In this document: one piece after another, positions 1-7,729 of the stretch
How the letters are laid out: each line of letters starts with the position of its first letter
Numbering within the stretch: the first letter of the stretch is position 1
Origin: JACKBK01 sp963707275
Lineage (GTDB): Bacteria > Chloroflexota > Anaerolineae > JAAEKA01
NCBI GenBank assembly: GCA_963707275.1
Contig: CAVPPH010000001.1
Location: 1,188,106 to 1,252,105 of the forward strand
DNA: 64,000 nt
Direction: 5' to 3'
The notes under the pieces: generated by a model
Databases searched by the model: none
The model's input: only the letters and a program-made list of their open reading frames with translations
What the model was told of the DNA's origin: nothing
Position numbers and translations under genes: made by a program

Positions 1-327
1 GAGACGCAGCGGCATCGACTGGTCGTAAAGGCGGGTGCCGACAACGCGCGCCGTCGGCACGGTCAGGTCGGGACGCAACGCAAGGGTCCGCCCGTCGCGA
101 TCGGTGAAGCGGTACATCTCTTCAGCGATCTGCGTGCCTGCCTCGGACGCCAGCGTGTCAGCATACTCGAAGGTCGGCGGGATCAGCTCGTCGTAGCTCC
201 AAGAGGTGAAGAGCGAACGTAGCGCCTGCTCAAGTTGGCGTTTCTCGGCCGCGTCTTCGTAGAAGAGATCGACGACGCCCTGCGGCAGAGGCCAGCGCGC
301 ATGTTGTTGGTGGTCGGTAGATGGCAT
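1..327 (-). CDS. hisZ: ATP phosphoribosyltransferase regulatory subunit HisZ (5' part)
   Basis: The gene runs off the left edge, so only about 109 N-terminal codons are visible, read leftward from an ATG at 327. The translation has the class II aminoacyl-tRNA-synthetase-like segment FTDRDGRTLALRPDLTVP and an N-terminal LPQGVVDLFYEDAAEK, which resembles HisZ more than true histidyl-tRNA synthetase. HisZ is a catalytically inactive HisRS paralogue that pairs with short-form HisG in the first step of histidine synthesis in the cytoplasm. The hairpin at 422-460 separates it from the ligase cassette, so it probably has its own promoter. Main alternative: HisS itself, which the missing C-terminus would settle. 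Confidence 0.72.
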   Translation of the reverse strand, partial: MPSTDHQQHARWPLPQGVVDLFYEDAAEKRQLEQALRSLFTSWSYDELIPPTFEYADTLASEAGTQIAEEMYRFTDRDGRTLALRPDLTVPTARVVGTRLYDQSMPLRL

Positions 328-340
328 GAGGGTCATGAAA

Positions 341-370
341 AATCGGCTGGTCTGTGGCGGCCAGCCGATT
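341..370. repeat. Short perfect hairpin upstream of hisZ
   Basis: A 10-base arm (341-350, aatcggctgg) is matched by its exact reverse complement at 361-370 around a 10-base loop. It lies 14 bases upstream of the hisZ start on the minus strand, so it could form in the leader RNA. No T-box or other known riboswitch signature is recognisable. Confidence 0.5.
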
Positions 371-421
371 GGTGGCAAAGGACAGATGGCCGGAAGTTGA
401 CAAGTACTTGGTCGCGTATGA

Positions 422-460
422 ATAAGTGACAGGCATTTTCGGAAAGTGCCTGTCACTTAT
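422..460 (-). terminator. Hairpin terminator after the ligase cassette
   Basis: A perfect 14-bp inverted repeat (422-435 and 447-460) closes over a short AT-rich loop that can itself pair. It lies 10 bases after the stop codon of the leftward ligase gene and before hisZ. This is where a terminator for the cassette would be expected. The structure is nearly symmetric and could act in both directions. Confidence 0.6.
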
Positions 461-470
461 CCGCGTGCAA

Positions 471-1625
471 TCAGTCGTCGATACCTTCGGTCGTCTCGCG
501 CACCAGATGATCGACCACGGCGCATAGCGCTTCATCCTTGTTGGCCGCACCGCCGTGCTCGTTGAAGACCCGCAGTTGCCGATCAGCGCTGGTGCCATGC
601 TCCAGGATACTGTAGATGACCTCGACCTCCTCGCGGCTACCCAGTTCCTCGACTTGTTCATCCACCAGCAACAACAGTTCGCGCACCAGGCTCTTGGTGG
701 ACGCTTCTTCTTCCTTGCCGAAGTCGATCATGCGCCCGTCCAGCCCGTGGCGCAGCGCGCGCCATTTGTTTTCGTAGATCAGATCGGGCCGGTAGGTGCG
801 GAAGGTCAGATTGCGTTTGCGCAGGTCGCACAGCCAGGCCACCAGCGCCTGAATCAACGAGGCCACAGCGACCGCTTCGACGGCACGCGTACAGATGTCC
901 GGCACGCGGAATTCCAGCGTGGGGAAGGCGTAGTGCGGGCGCACGTCCCACCAGATCTTGGAGCCGTCGGCGATGCAGCCGGTGTTGATCAGCCGCTGCA
1001 CAAAGCGGTCAAATGCGGCCCAGGAACTGAACTCCTCCGGCAAGCCTGTGCGCGGCAGTTCCTCGAACAGGATGGAGCGATACGATTTCAGGCCGGTGGC
1101 CCGTCCCGACCAGAAAGGCGAGCTGGTGGTGAGCGCCAGGATGTGAGGCAGCATGTAACGGACGACGTTCATGCAGTCGATGGCCATGTCGCGGTCTTCG
1201 ATGCCGATGTGCACATGCATCCCGAAGATCAGCATCCGCTGCGCGATGATCTGGTGGTCCTGAACCGTCTTGTAGTAACGCTCGTAGGGCGAGATCTCCT
1301 GACCGAGCCAGTGCGAAAAGGGGTGGGTGGACGCCGCAGCGATCTGCAAACCGCGCTCGGCTGCCAGCCGGCTGATGTGGGCCCGCTGCTCGAAAAGAGC
1401 GGCCTTCACTTCCTTAGACGTGCGGCAAATGGGCGTGCCCAACTCTACCATAGACGCGTGCAACTCCGGCTTGACCTCGCCGGTTTTCAGTTCGCCTTTG
1501 ACAACCTCGACCGCGCCGGCCTTGGATTCCATGAACTGCGTGATGAAGGAGCGCAGCTCGCGCGTCTCCGGGTCGATGATCTGGTACTCTTCTTCCACGC
1601 CGATGGTCAGGGATGGGTTTTTCAT
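471..1625 (-). CDS. YbdK-type carboxylate-amine ligase (GCS2 family), copy 1
   Basis: This 384-residue protein has the hallmarks of the GCS2/YbdK family of glutamate-cysteine-ligase-like enzymes: GVEEEYQIIDPETREL at the N-terminus, HVHIGIEDRD near the middle, SSPFWSGRATGLKSYRS, and WWDVRPHYAFPTLEFRVPD. Known family members join a carboxylate to an amine using ATP; the substrates of most are unknown. The length is normal and the frame is unbroken. It is the last gene of a leftward run: it starts 9 bases after a paralogue that shares the same motifs and a C-terminal EHGG...KDEALCAVVDHL segment. An ATP-grasp gene lies further upstream. The physical product cannot be read from the sequence. Confidence 0.88.
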   Translation of the reverse strand: MKNPSLTIGVEEEYQIIDPETRELRSFITQFMESKAGAVEVVKGELKTGEVKPELHASMVELGTPICRTSKEVKAALFEQRAHISRLAAERGLQIAAASTHPFSHWLGQEISPYERYYKTVQDHQIIAQRMLIFGMHVHIGIEDRDMAIDCMNVVRYMLPHILALTTSSPFWSGRATGLKSYRSILFEELPRTGLPEEFSSWAAFDRFVQRLINTGCIADGSKIWWDVRPHYAFPTLEFRVPDICTRAVEAVAVASLIQALVAWLCDLRKRNLTFRTYRPDLIYENKWRALRHGLDGRMIDFGKEEEASTKSLVRELLLLVDEQVEELGSREEVEVIYSILEHGTSADRQLRVFNEHGGAANKDEALCAVVDHLVRETTEGIDD

Positions 1626-1634
1626 GCAGCTACC

Positions 1635-2780
1635 TCACTCCACACAGATCATGGTCTCTTCGACCAGATGGTCGACCACAGCCCGCAGGGCCTCATCGCG
1701 GTTGGTGTCGCCGCCATGTTCCCGATACACAGCTCGCTGGCGATCCGCACTGGTGCCACGCTCGACGATCGTGTAGATATGGTTGATCTCGCGCCGGCTG
1801 CCCAGTTCATCGACGTAGGGATCGATCAATCGCAGCAGCTCGCGCACCAGAAAGCGAGCCGGCAACTGCTCTTCCTTGCCAAAATCGATCATCTTGCCGT
1901 TCAGCCCGTAGCGCTCGGCGCGCCACTTGTTCTCTTCGATCAGGCTGGTCTGGTAGAGCCGGAAGCTGACGTTCTTCGAGCGCAAATCGTAGAGCCAGGC
2001 CACAACCGCCTGCACCACCGCAATGATGGCCGTGGCATCCTCTACCCGCGGCGTCATGTCGAGGATGCGAATCTCCAGCGACGGGTAGACAGGGTGCGGG
2101 CGGACGTCCCACCAGATATCAGTGACGCTGCGAATGCAGTTGGTGCGGGTCAGCACGTCCACGTAGTGCTGAAACTCAGCATAAGAAGCGAAGCGCTGCG
2201 GAATGCCACTGCGCGGCAGGTTCTCCTGCACGACACAGCGATAGGACTGCAAGCCAGTGTCACGTCCCATCCAGAAAGGTGAGCTGGTCGAGAGCGTGAG
2301 AATGTGCGGCAGGACATAGCGCACGATGTTCATGCAGTCAATTGCAAAGTCCCGGTCCTCGATGCCGATGTGGACGTGCATCCCAAAGATCAGCAGCCGC
2401 TCGGCGACGCCACTCAGCTCGTCGTGTAACCCGACGAAACGGCCCGGCATCGGCACACCAGCCTGCCGCCAGGAGGCAAAAGGGTGGGCGCCTGCGGCTG
2501 CAACTACGTAACCCAATTCCTGGGCCGTGCGGCAGACCGCGATGCGCTGTTCCAGCAGGGCGTCGCGCACCTCAGCAACGTTGCTCAAGGTCGGCGAAGC
2601 AAGGCTGCGGGTCAGCCCGGACAGCATTTCGTTGAGAGGCGCCTCGCTGTCGTGACCGCGCAGCACCGGCTCTTCGCCCTTGCTGGAACGAGTGATGACG
2701 TATTCGAGGTTGCGGGTCTCCGGGTTGATGATCTGGTACTCTTCCTCGACCCCGATCTTCAGGCTTGGCCGGGTGCTCAT
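1635..2780 (-). CDS. YbdK-type carboxylate-amine ligase (GCS2 family), copy 2
   Basis: This 381-residue paralogue of the following gene keeps GVEEEYQIINPETRNLEY, HVHIGIEDRDFAIDCMN, SSPFWMGRDTGLQSYR and WWDVRPHPVYPSLEIRILD. The region around residues 30-60 differs strongly from copy 1: it reads SSKGEEPVLRGHDSEAPLNE where copy 1 has a glutamate-rich segment ending GEVKPELHASM. Substrate choice may therefore have diverged. It begins 15 bases after the ATP-grasp stop and ends 9 bases before copy 1, so the three genes are probably one transcript. Tandem retention of two intact copies suggests successive or heteromeric ligation steps; this is inference. Confidence 0.87.
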   Translation of the reverse strand: MSTRPSLKIGVEEEYQIINPETRNLEYVITRSSKGEEPVLRGHDSEAPLNEMLSGLTRSLASPTLSNVAEVRDALLEQRIAVCRTAQELGYVVAAAGAHPFASWRQAGVPMPGRFVGLHDELSGVAERLLIFGMHVHIGIEDRDFAIDCMNIVRYVLPHILTLSTSSPFWMGRDTGLQSYRCVVQENLPRSGIPQRFASYAEFQHYVDVLTRTNCIRSVTDIWWDVRPHPVYPSLEIRILDMTPRVEDATAIIAVVQAVVAWLYDLRSKNVSFRLYQTSLIEENKWRAERYGLNGKMIDFGKEEQLPARFLVRELLRLIDPYVDELGSRREINHIYTIVERGTSADRQRAVYREHGGDTNRDEALRAVVDHLVEETMICVE

Positions 2781-2795
2781 GTGCGCGCCTCCATC

Positions 2796-4175
2796 CTATA
2801 CAGCTACAACCATGGTCGGCACGGTCGTGCCGCCGCCGGCGGTGACGTTCAGCAGACCGCCGCGCGAGAGTCGGGTAAGACAGCCGCCGGCATAGCTGCC
2901 ATCGAACATGAACGGATCGAAATCGACCAGGCGCGACTCGATCTCCAGCGAGCCGTCATCCAGGATGGCCGGGAAATCCTCGCGCCCCAGCGCCACAGCA
3001 AGCTGCACCACATGCGGCTCGACCAGCGCCACCTCGACCGCGTGCTGCCACTCCTCGTCGCTCGCGTCCCAGCCGAGGATCACGCCACGGCCACCATAGG
3101 CGTCGTTGGGTTTTAGCACCAGACGATGTTTATTGGCGTGGATGAAGGGGACGAGATCGACCGTCTCGCCATCAAGCAAGGTCTTGCGCTCCTCGACCCG
3201 CCGAGTCCAGGGGATGTGGTTGTGGATCGTCGCCAGTTCCTGAGCAGTGAACAGGTGCGAGTTGCGCTCGTCGCTGAGAACCGCCAGGCTGGCCTTCTTG
3301 TGCAGGAACTTGCACGAGAAGCGATTCATCATGCACACCGCCCGGTCGCGCACGGCGTAGATCACCGGATGCTCGACGCCGAACTCCTCCAGCAGTTCAT
3401 GGGTCAGCACCCGCTTGTAGACGAAATCGACCGGCGTGCCGGAGGCGTAGAGCACGCCGTCACGGTAGTCCATGTCGTGCGGATCGACGATGATCGCGTT
3501 GATGCCGTGGCGGGCGTAGTACTCCTGGAAGAGGATGAATTCGGAGTAGGTGGGCACATCGGGCCAGTCCACGATCGCGATGGTCGGCAAGTCGCGCCCG
3601 CCCCAGTCGCGATAGATCCGAAGCGTGGTTTGCAGCGCCGCCGGCCGCGCCCACAACGGCCTGACAGGAAAGCGCCAACGAAAGGCGCGCATCAGCGGCG
3701 TCTGCAGGAACAGCTCCGTCAGCCCGTCCTCATATGCAATCGCGGCCGGGCTTTCGGCGTTGTATTCCAGGAGATGCATATCGGGCAGCGTGCGACCCTC
3801 GCCGCTGGTGGAAAGCACGAAGCTGCAATCCAACCGCCCGATTGGCACCGGCAGCCGCAGTCCAGCCTCGTAGCTGATCAGCGTCTCCTCGTCAGGCGTC
3901 AACCAGATTTGTGAGCGCAGCGCGCGGTTGCCCAGCATGGCCAGGTAAGCTTTGTCGAACGCTTTGACCAACGTGGCGCTGATCCGCGAGGCGTGCTCCC
4001 AGCCCTCCACCGAGACGAACTGCGGACGCAGCACGGTGCACAGCAGCCGCTCGCCAAAGGTCAGATTGCCGGCACGCATGCCGGCTTCCAGCATCCCCCA
4101 GGTATCAGCCGCCATCTGCGGTGTACACAGGTCGTTATACGCTTGAATTGCGGTCAGGACAGGCGATGGAGACAT
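2796..4175 (-). CDS. Circularly permuted ATP-grasp protein
   Basis: The 459-residue protein contains an ATP-grasp nucleotide-binding segment near residues 350-368 (LVLKPNDAYGGRGVILGWD) and an acidic segment HLLEYNAESPAAIAYEDG around 135-152. This layout is typical of circularly permuted ATP-grasp proteins related to glutathionylspermidine synthase. Such proteins form amide bonds through acyl-phosphate intermediates. The frame is complete and free of shifts. It sits 3 bases after the small beta-rich gene and 15 bases before two YbdK-type ligases, which points to a shared amide-ligation pathway. Family assignment is fairly firm; the substrate is unknown. Confidence 0.82.
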   Translation of the reverse strand: MSPSPVLTAIQAYNDLCTPQMAADTWGMLEAGMRAGNLTFGERLLCTVLRPQFVSVEGWEHASRISATLVKAFDKAYLAMLGNRALRSQIWLTPDEETLISYEAGLRLPVPIGRLDCSFVLSTSGEGRTLPDMHLLEYNAESPAAIAYEDGLTELFLQTPLMRAFRWRFPVRPLWARPAALQTTLRIYRDWGGRDLPTIAIVDWPDVPTYSEFILFQEYYARHGINAIIVDPHDMDYRDGVLYASGTPVDFVYKRVLTHELLEEFGVEHPVIYAVRDRAVCMMNRFSCKFLHKKASLAVLSDERNSHLFTAQELATIHNHIPWTRRVEERKTLLDGETVDLVPFIHANKHRLVLKPNDAYGGRGVILGWDASDEEWQHAVEVALVEPHVVQLAVALGREDFPAILDDGSLEIESRLVDFDPFMFDGSYAGGCLTRLSRGGLLNVTAGGGTTVPTMVVAV

Positions 4176-4178
4176 GGA

Positions 4179-4628
4179 TCACTCGGCTCCGTTGATTCGG
4201 GCAAGGTCAGGGCCGTCCGGCAGCGGCGCAATCGCCACGGCGCGTTCAGTCCAACTCAGCGCCTCGGCCCCGGCCATGGCTTCGTCGCGCTCAACGAACA
4301 CCAGATCGAAAGGGACGGCGCGCTGATCCAGCAGGGTGTCTTCGCTGGTCAGACGCAGCAGCAGCGTGTAGCGTTCATCGGGAAGCGGCTGCCTGAGATG
4401 CATGGTCAGCGAGACGTAACTGTGCTGCACGTCCACCATAGCCATGGCAGCGACCTCGCGACCGTCCGGGCCGAGAATCGCCATTTCCAGCTCCGGCCCG
4501 GGACGCCTGGCGAACGGCGTCAGTTCTACCCGCGCCCAGACGCGCTTCAACTCAGGGTAGGGCAGAGCCTGCGCGCGCAGAAAGCGCGGCGGTTCATCTT
4601 CGACGAGAAACTGGACAGGGTCACTCAT
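4179..4628 (-). CDS. Small beta-rich conserved hypothetical protein
   Basis: The chosen start (ATG at 4628) gives 149 residues beginning MSDPVQFLVEDEPPRFLRA. An upstream in-frame ATG at 4664 is possible but would run into the promoter region of the cassette. The middle alternates hydrophobic and polar residues (VWARVELTPF, LEMAILGPDG, SYVSLTMHLR, YTLLLRLTSED), as in a small beta-sandwich. No signal peptide or membrane segment is seen. It is the first gene of the four-gene ligase cassette and stops 3 bases before the ATP-grasp gene. It may be an accessory or binding subunit; I do not recognise a named family. Confidence 0.7.
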   Translation of the reverse strand: MSDPVQFLVEDEPPRFLRAQALPYPELKRVWARVELTPFARRPGPELEMAILGPDGREVAAMAMVDVQHSYVSLTMHLRQPLPDERYTLLLRLTSEDTLLDQRAVPFDLVFVERDEAMAGAEALSWTERAVAIAPLPDGPDLARINGAE

Positions 4629-4680
4629 TGTAGTACACAACACCGGATCGCGCGGGACGCGCAAGAGTTACGAAAGAAGG

Positions 4681-4776
4681 CGGGAGTGGATGGGAGTCGA
4701 ACCCACCGTGGCTGCCTCTGCGGCACCCACCACCGATTTTGAAGACCGGGGCGCCCACCGGGACACATCCACCCCC
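4681..4776 (-). tRNA. selC: tRNA-Sec (anticodon TCA)
   Basis: Read leftward from 4776, the sequence folds into an 8-bp acceptor stem (GGGGGTGG with CCACTCCC), an anticodon stem CCGGT/ATCGG closing the loop CTTCAAA with anticodon TCA, a long variable arm (paired TGCC/GGCA core), and a 5-bp T stem with the loop TTCGACT. The 8-bp acceptor, long extra arm and TCA anticodon are the features of bacterial selenocysteine tRNA. The gene is 96 nt and CCA is not encoded. A near-consensus promoter lies just upstream. No selA, selB or selenoprotein gene is visible in this window. Confidence 0.93.
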
Positions 4777-4788
4777 AAGAGCAGCGGC

Positions 4789-4817
4789 ATCATACACGAT
4801 TTGCAAGGGCAGGTCAA
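4789..4817 (-). promoter_or_regulatory. Sigma-70 promoter of tRNA-Sec
   Basis: On the minus strand, TTGACC (4817-4812) and TATGAT (4794-4789) are separated by 17 bases. The predicted start falls about 6 bases before the mature 5' end of the tRNA. Confidence 0.8.
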
Positions 4818-4876
4818 GAAAAAAATCGTGTTTTGGACCATTCGACCGAAGGATTGACAGTCCTGGCACAGCAGAC

Positions 4877-5718
4877 CTACGCCGCAACGTAATGTAGCGA
4901 AGCGAAGCTGATCAAAGCGAGGCCGGCATCATCCAGCCAACGTCGAAAGGCAGGGCTGCTGAGCAGGTCAACCTCGGCCTGGCGCCGGTCAGCGGGTAGC
5001 TGGTCAGGCAGGGGGAGGTCGGGATCGGGCGTGTAGCCAGGATGCGCCACCAGCTCGGTGACGACGCCCGGCTTGGTCAGCACCGCCCGCAGCCGCTGGT
5101 CCTCCAGCAGCCGTCTCGCCCCACTGATGCAGCGAAAGCAAATAGTGCGGCGCAACCATGGGACCGGCGCTATCCCGCCGGTTCAGCAGATCAGTCCACG
5201 TCAAACGCGGCGTCAGCGTCGAAAGCACCTTGGGCGTCCGCCAGGCGTGTACGTGGTAGCGCTTTCCCAAATCGGTGATCAGACGCCGGGCCGCGGGCAG
5301 GACGTGAAAATGCACGTGTGAATCGAGGTTGTCCACGTGCAACCCGCGCCCGATGGCCCACTCGATCTGCGCCTCCATCTCGGCGGCTGCTTCATACCAG
5401 TTGATCTGGCCGGTCAGCGCGTGCCGGTATAGCGCCGCTGTCTCCCAGAACCTGCCAGCCTCGTCCACCAGACTTGGCACCTGACCAGCAGGCAGCAGCG
5501 GCTCGCCTTTGCTGAGATTGAGGTGCACGCCGACTGAAAGTCCCGGCAACCTTCGCGCGATGGCCGCGCCGGCTTCGCTGTGCGGCAGGTTGACGATCAG
5601 ACTGGTGCTGGTGACCAACCCGACCTGATACAGGTCAGCGATTGCACGGTTGACGCCTGGGGAATACCCCAGGTCGTCAGCGTTGATGATCAGTGCGGGT
5701 TTGGGTGGATGTGCCATA
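4877..5718 (-). CDS. ChbG/HpnK-family (YdjC-like) deacetylase, frameshifted
   Basis: The start at 5718 gives MAHPPKPALIINADDLGYSP. The N-terminal NADDLGYSPGVNRAI and later NLDSHVHFHVLPAARR supply the aspartate and histidine metal ligands of the ChbG/HpnK (YdjC) polysaccharide-deacetylase-like family, which removes acetyl groups from small carbohydrates. Near 5118 the frame jumps: the first part ends around HYLLSLHQWGE and the second continues ISGARRLLEDQRLRAVLTKPG to the stop at 4877. The combined length of about 280 residues is normal for the family, and both halves look well conserved, so a one-base assembly error is likelier than a dead gene. Confidence 0.8.
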
Positions 5719-5798
5719 TTCGGGTTCTCAGAATGAATTGTAGCACCGCCCCAACGCTTTGCAAAGGCATGAACTTCCAATCCTGCACGGCGTCGTGC

Positions 5799-5804
5799 TA
5801 TAAT
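5799..5804 (+). promoter_or_regulatory. Extended -10 promoter before the acetyltransferase
   Basis: A perfect TATAAT preceded by TGC forms an extended -10. No good -35 is visible. Transcription would start near 5811, at the first base of the short repeated motif that precedes the gene. Confidence 0.6.
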
Positions 5805-5810
5805 CGGGTA

Positions 5811-5858
5811 ATCAGTGACCAGTGATCGGTGATCAGTAGACGGTGAACAGTGAACAGT
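5811..5858. repeat. Degenerate GTGANCAGT short repeats
   Basis: The stretch consists of about six imperfect copies of a 7-8 base motif (atcagtga, ccagtgat, cggtgatc, cggtgaac, agtgaaca). It overlaps the leader and the first codons of the acetyltransferase gene. Comparable GTGA-type tracts occur at 61771-61797. Confidence 0.6.
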
Positions 5859-6408
5859 CAAACCATACAACCGACGATCGAAACGGAACGGCTGGTACTG
5901 CGTCCATTCGCTTTGGAGGACGCGGCTGATGTGCAGCGGCTGGCTGGCGACCCGGCCATCGCCGACACGACGCTGAATATTCCGCATCCCTACCCCGACG
6001 GCGCGGCCGAGTCGTGGATCAACACGCATCAGGAACGCTGGCAGAGCGGGCTGGGCGTGATCTGCGCGATCACCTTGCGCAGAAACGGCGAACTGGTGGG
6101 CGCGATCAGCGTCCTCGGCATCAGCCAGCAGAACAGCCACGGCGAGATGGGCTACTGGATCGGCAAACCCTACTGGGGCAACGGCTATTGCACAGAAGCC
6201 GCCCGCGCGCTGATCCGCTTCTGCTTCGAGACGCATGGGCCTGCACCGCGTCTTCGCCCATCACCTGGCGCGCAATCCTGCCTCGGGCCGCGTGATGGTC
6301 AAGGCCGGCATGCGCTACGAAGGCACGCTGCGCGAGCACACGCGCAAGACCGACGTCTTCGAGGACCTGCCCGTCTACGGCATCCTGGCCGGCGAGTTGG
6401 AGGACTGA
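5850..6408 (+). CDS. GNAT acetyltransferase (RimJ/RimL-like), frameshifted
   Basis: The protein begins at a GTG and reads IETERLVLRPFALEDAADVQ, the usual opening of RimJ/RimL-type GNAT enzymes. It continues with the acetyl-CoA-binding region GYWIGKPYWGNGYCTEAARA at about residues 101-120. Such enzymes transfer acetyl groups from acetyl-CoA to amines, often protein N-termini or small molecules. Near 6238 an extra G in the run after catgg shifts the frame. The other frame then continues LHRVFAHHLARNPASGRVM to GILAGELED and stops at 6408, giving about 185 residues, normal for the family. The substrate cannot be inferred. The shift is probably an assembly error. Confidence 0.8.
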
Positions 6409-6416
6409 GGCCAGCC

Positions 6417-6759
6417 GTGGAGACGTTCTATCACAAGCTGAACGCGGCTGCTGGCCAACGGCGACACGGTGGCCGTCGCCACCATCACCGAGGTGCGCGG
6501 CAGCGTGCCGCGCGAGGTCGGCGCGAAGATGATCATCCACCCGCTGGGCCAGCACATCGGCACGGTCGGCGGCGGCTGCGGCGAGGCCGACGTCATCCGC
6601 GCCGGCGCTGGACGTCATCCAGACCGGCCAGCCCACCACCGTCCACGTCGATCTCACCGAGGACACGACCATGCAAAGCCTGGGCATTTGCGGCGGGATC
6701 ATGAACGTGTTCGTGGAACGATGGACGGCGAACGTCCACGCGGTATGCTGGGACATTGA
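6417..6759 (+). CDS. XdhC/CoxI N-terminal-domain protein, frameshifted
   Basis: Reconstructed across shifts at about 6450, 6605 and 6720, this short protein reads GDTVAVATITEVRGSVPRE, GTVGGGCGEADVIRA and SLGICGGIMNVFVE. These are the conserved motifs of the XdhC/CoxI N-terminal domain, including the CGG cysteine that handles molybdenum cofactor. Family members help sulfurate and insert Mo cofactor into xanthine-dehydrogenase-type enzymes. The GTG start follows the acetyltransferase stop by 8 bases. The exact end is uncertain: 6759 is the first stop in the frame giving a normal C-terminus. No molybdoenzyme gene lies nearby. Confidence 0.68.
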
Positions 6760-6818
6760 ACGGCGATCACTGAACCAATCCTCCAAAACCGGTTACGATT
6801 ACCGCACTGTCGCCGTTC

Positions 6819-7628
6819 ATGCCCGTACCGCTCTGGACCGCCCTGACCGCATCCATCGAAGCCCGTCGCCCCGTCGCGCTGGTCACCGTGACGGCCAGCC
6901 CTGACCCCGCGGACACGATCGGTCGCCACGCGCTGGTCTGGCTGGACGGCGAGCCGCTGGGCGAGCTTGGCCTGGGCGACCTGGAAAGCACGGTGCTGGC
7001 GGACGCGGTGGAGGCGCTGCGCGGCCGCAACCACAAGACGCTGACCTACCCGACGGCCGCCGGGACTGTCACCCTCTTCGTCGAAGTCCAGCAGCGTCCG
7101 CCCGAACTGGTGATCGTCGGCGCGGGCCACATCGCCGTGCCGCTGGCGCGGCTGGGCAAGCTGTGCGACTTCACCGTCACCGTGCTGGACGACCGGCCGC
7201 AGTTCGCCAACCGGCAGCGCTTCCCCGACGCCGACGAAGTCCTGACAACGCCGCTACGCGAAACCATGCGCGACTGGGTCGCCGACGGCCGGCTGGACCA
7301 CGACACCTGCGTCGTACTCGTCACCCGCGGCCACCAGCACGACATCGACTGCCTGCTGGAGATCCTCGACGCGCCGCTGGCCTACATCGGCATGATCGGC
7401 AGCCAGCGGCGGGTGCGCACCGTGTTCGACCTGCTGACCGCCGAGCAAGGCATCCCCGCTGAGAAATTCGACCGCGTCTACGCACCCATCGGCCTCGCCA
7501 TCGGCGCCCGCACCCCCGCCGAAATCGCCGTCTGCATCATGGCCGAGATCATCAACGTCCTGCGTGGCGGCCCGGCCCGCTCGATCTCCGACGCTCGCCG
7601 GGAAAAGGGTGTGGGGCGTAGCGCGTAG
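6819..7628 (+). CDS. XdhC-family protein with Rossmann domain
   Basis: This 269-residue protein has an N-terminal XdhC-like segment (PVALVTVTASPDPADTIGRH) followed by a nucleotide-binding Rossmann domain beginning LVIVGAGHIAVPLARLGKLC near residue 97. It carries the XdhC_C signatures VTRGHQHDIDCL and YIGMIGSQRR around 170-200. It pairs with the preceding short XdhC-N protein, a split arrangement seen in several bacteria. The likely role is maturation or protection of Mo cofactor for a xanthine-dehydrogenase/CO-dehydrogenase-type enzyme encoded elsewhere. The ATG at 6819 lacks a clear ribosome-binding site. The frame is intact. Confidence 0.85.
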   Translation: MPVPLWTALTASIEARRPVALVTVTASPDPADTIGRHALVWLDGEPLGELGLGDLESTVLADAVEALRGRNHKTLTYPTAAGTVTLFVEVQQRPPELVIVGAGHIAVPLARLGKLCDFTVTVLDDRPQFANRQRFPDADEVLTTPLRETMRDWVADGRLDHDTCVVLVTRGHQHDIDCLLEILDAPLAYIGMIGSQRRVRTVFDLLTAEQGIPAEKFDRVYAPIGLAIGARTPAEIAVCIMAEIINVLRGGPARSISDARREKGVGRSA

Positions 7629-7729
7629 GGTGTGAAACGTACATCATCCAGTGACCCGTCACCCGGTCACCTTGTCGTCCCTGTTTTCCTTCATCCTTTC
7701 CCTCATTTCCTTTCGAAGACGAGACACCC

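Noticed and set aside
555..2282. 575-codon open frame on the plus strand across the ligase genes
   Set aside because: It is antisense to two clearly conserved YbdK-type genes, has a biased H/R/Q-rich composition and no domain.
4621..4887. 88-codon minus-strand frame over the tRNA-Sec region
   Set aside because: It spans the tRNA and its promoter and has no ribosome site or protein-like pattern.
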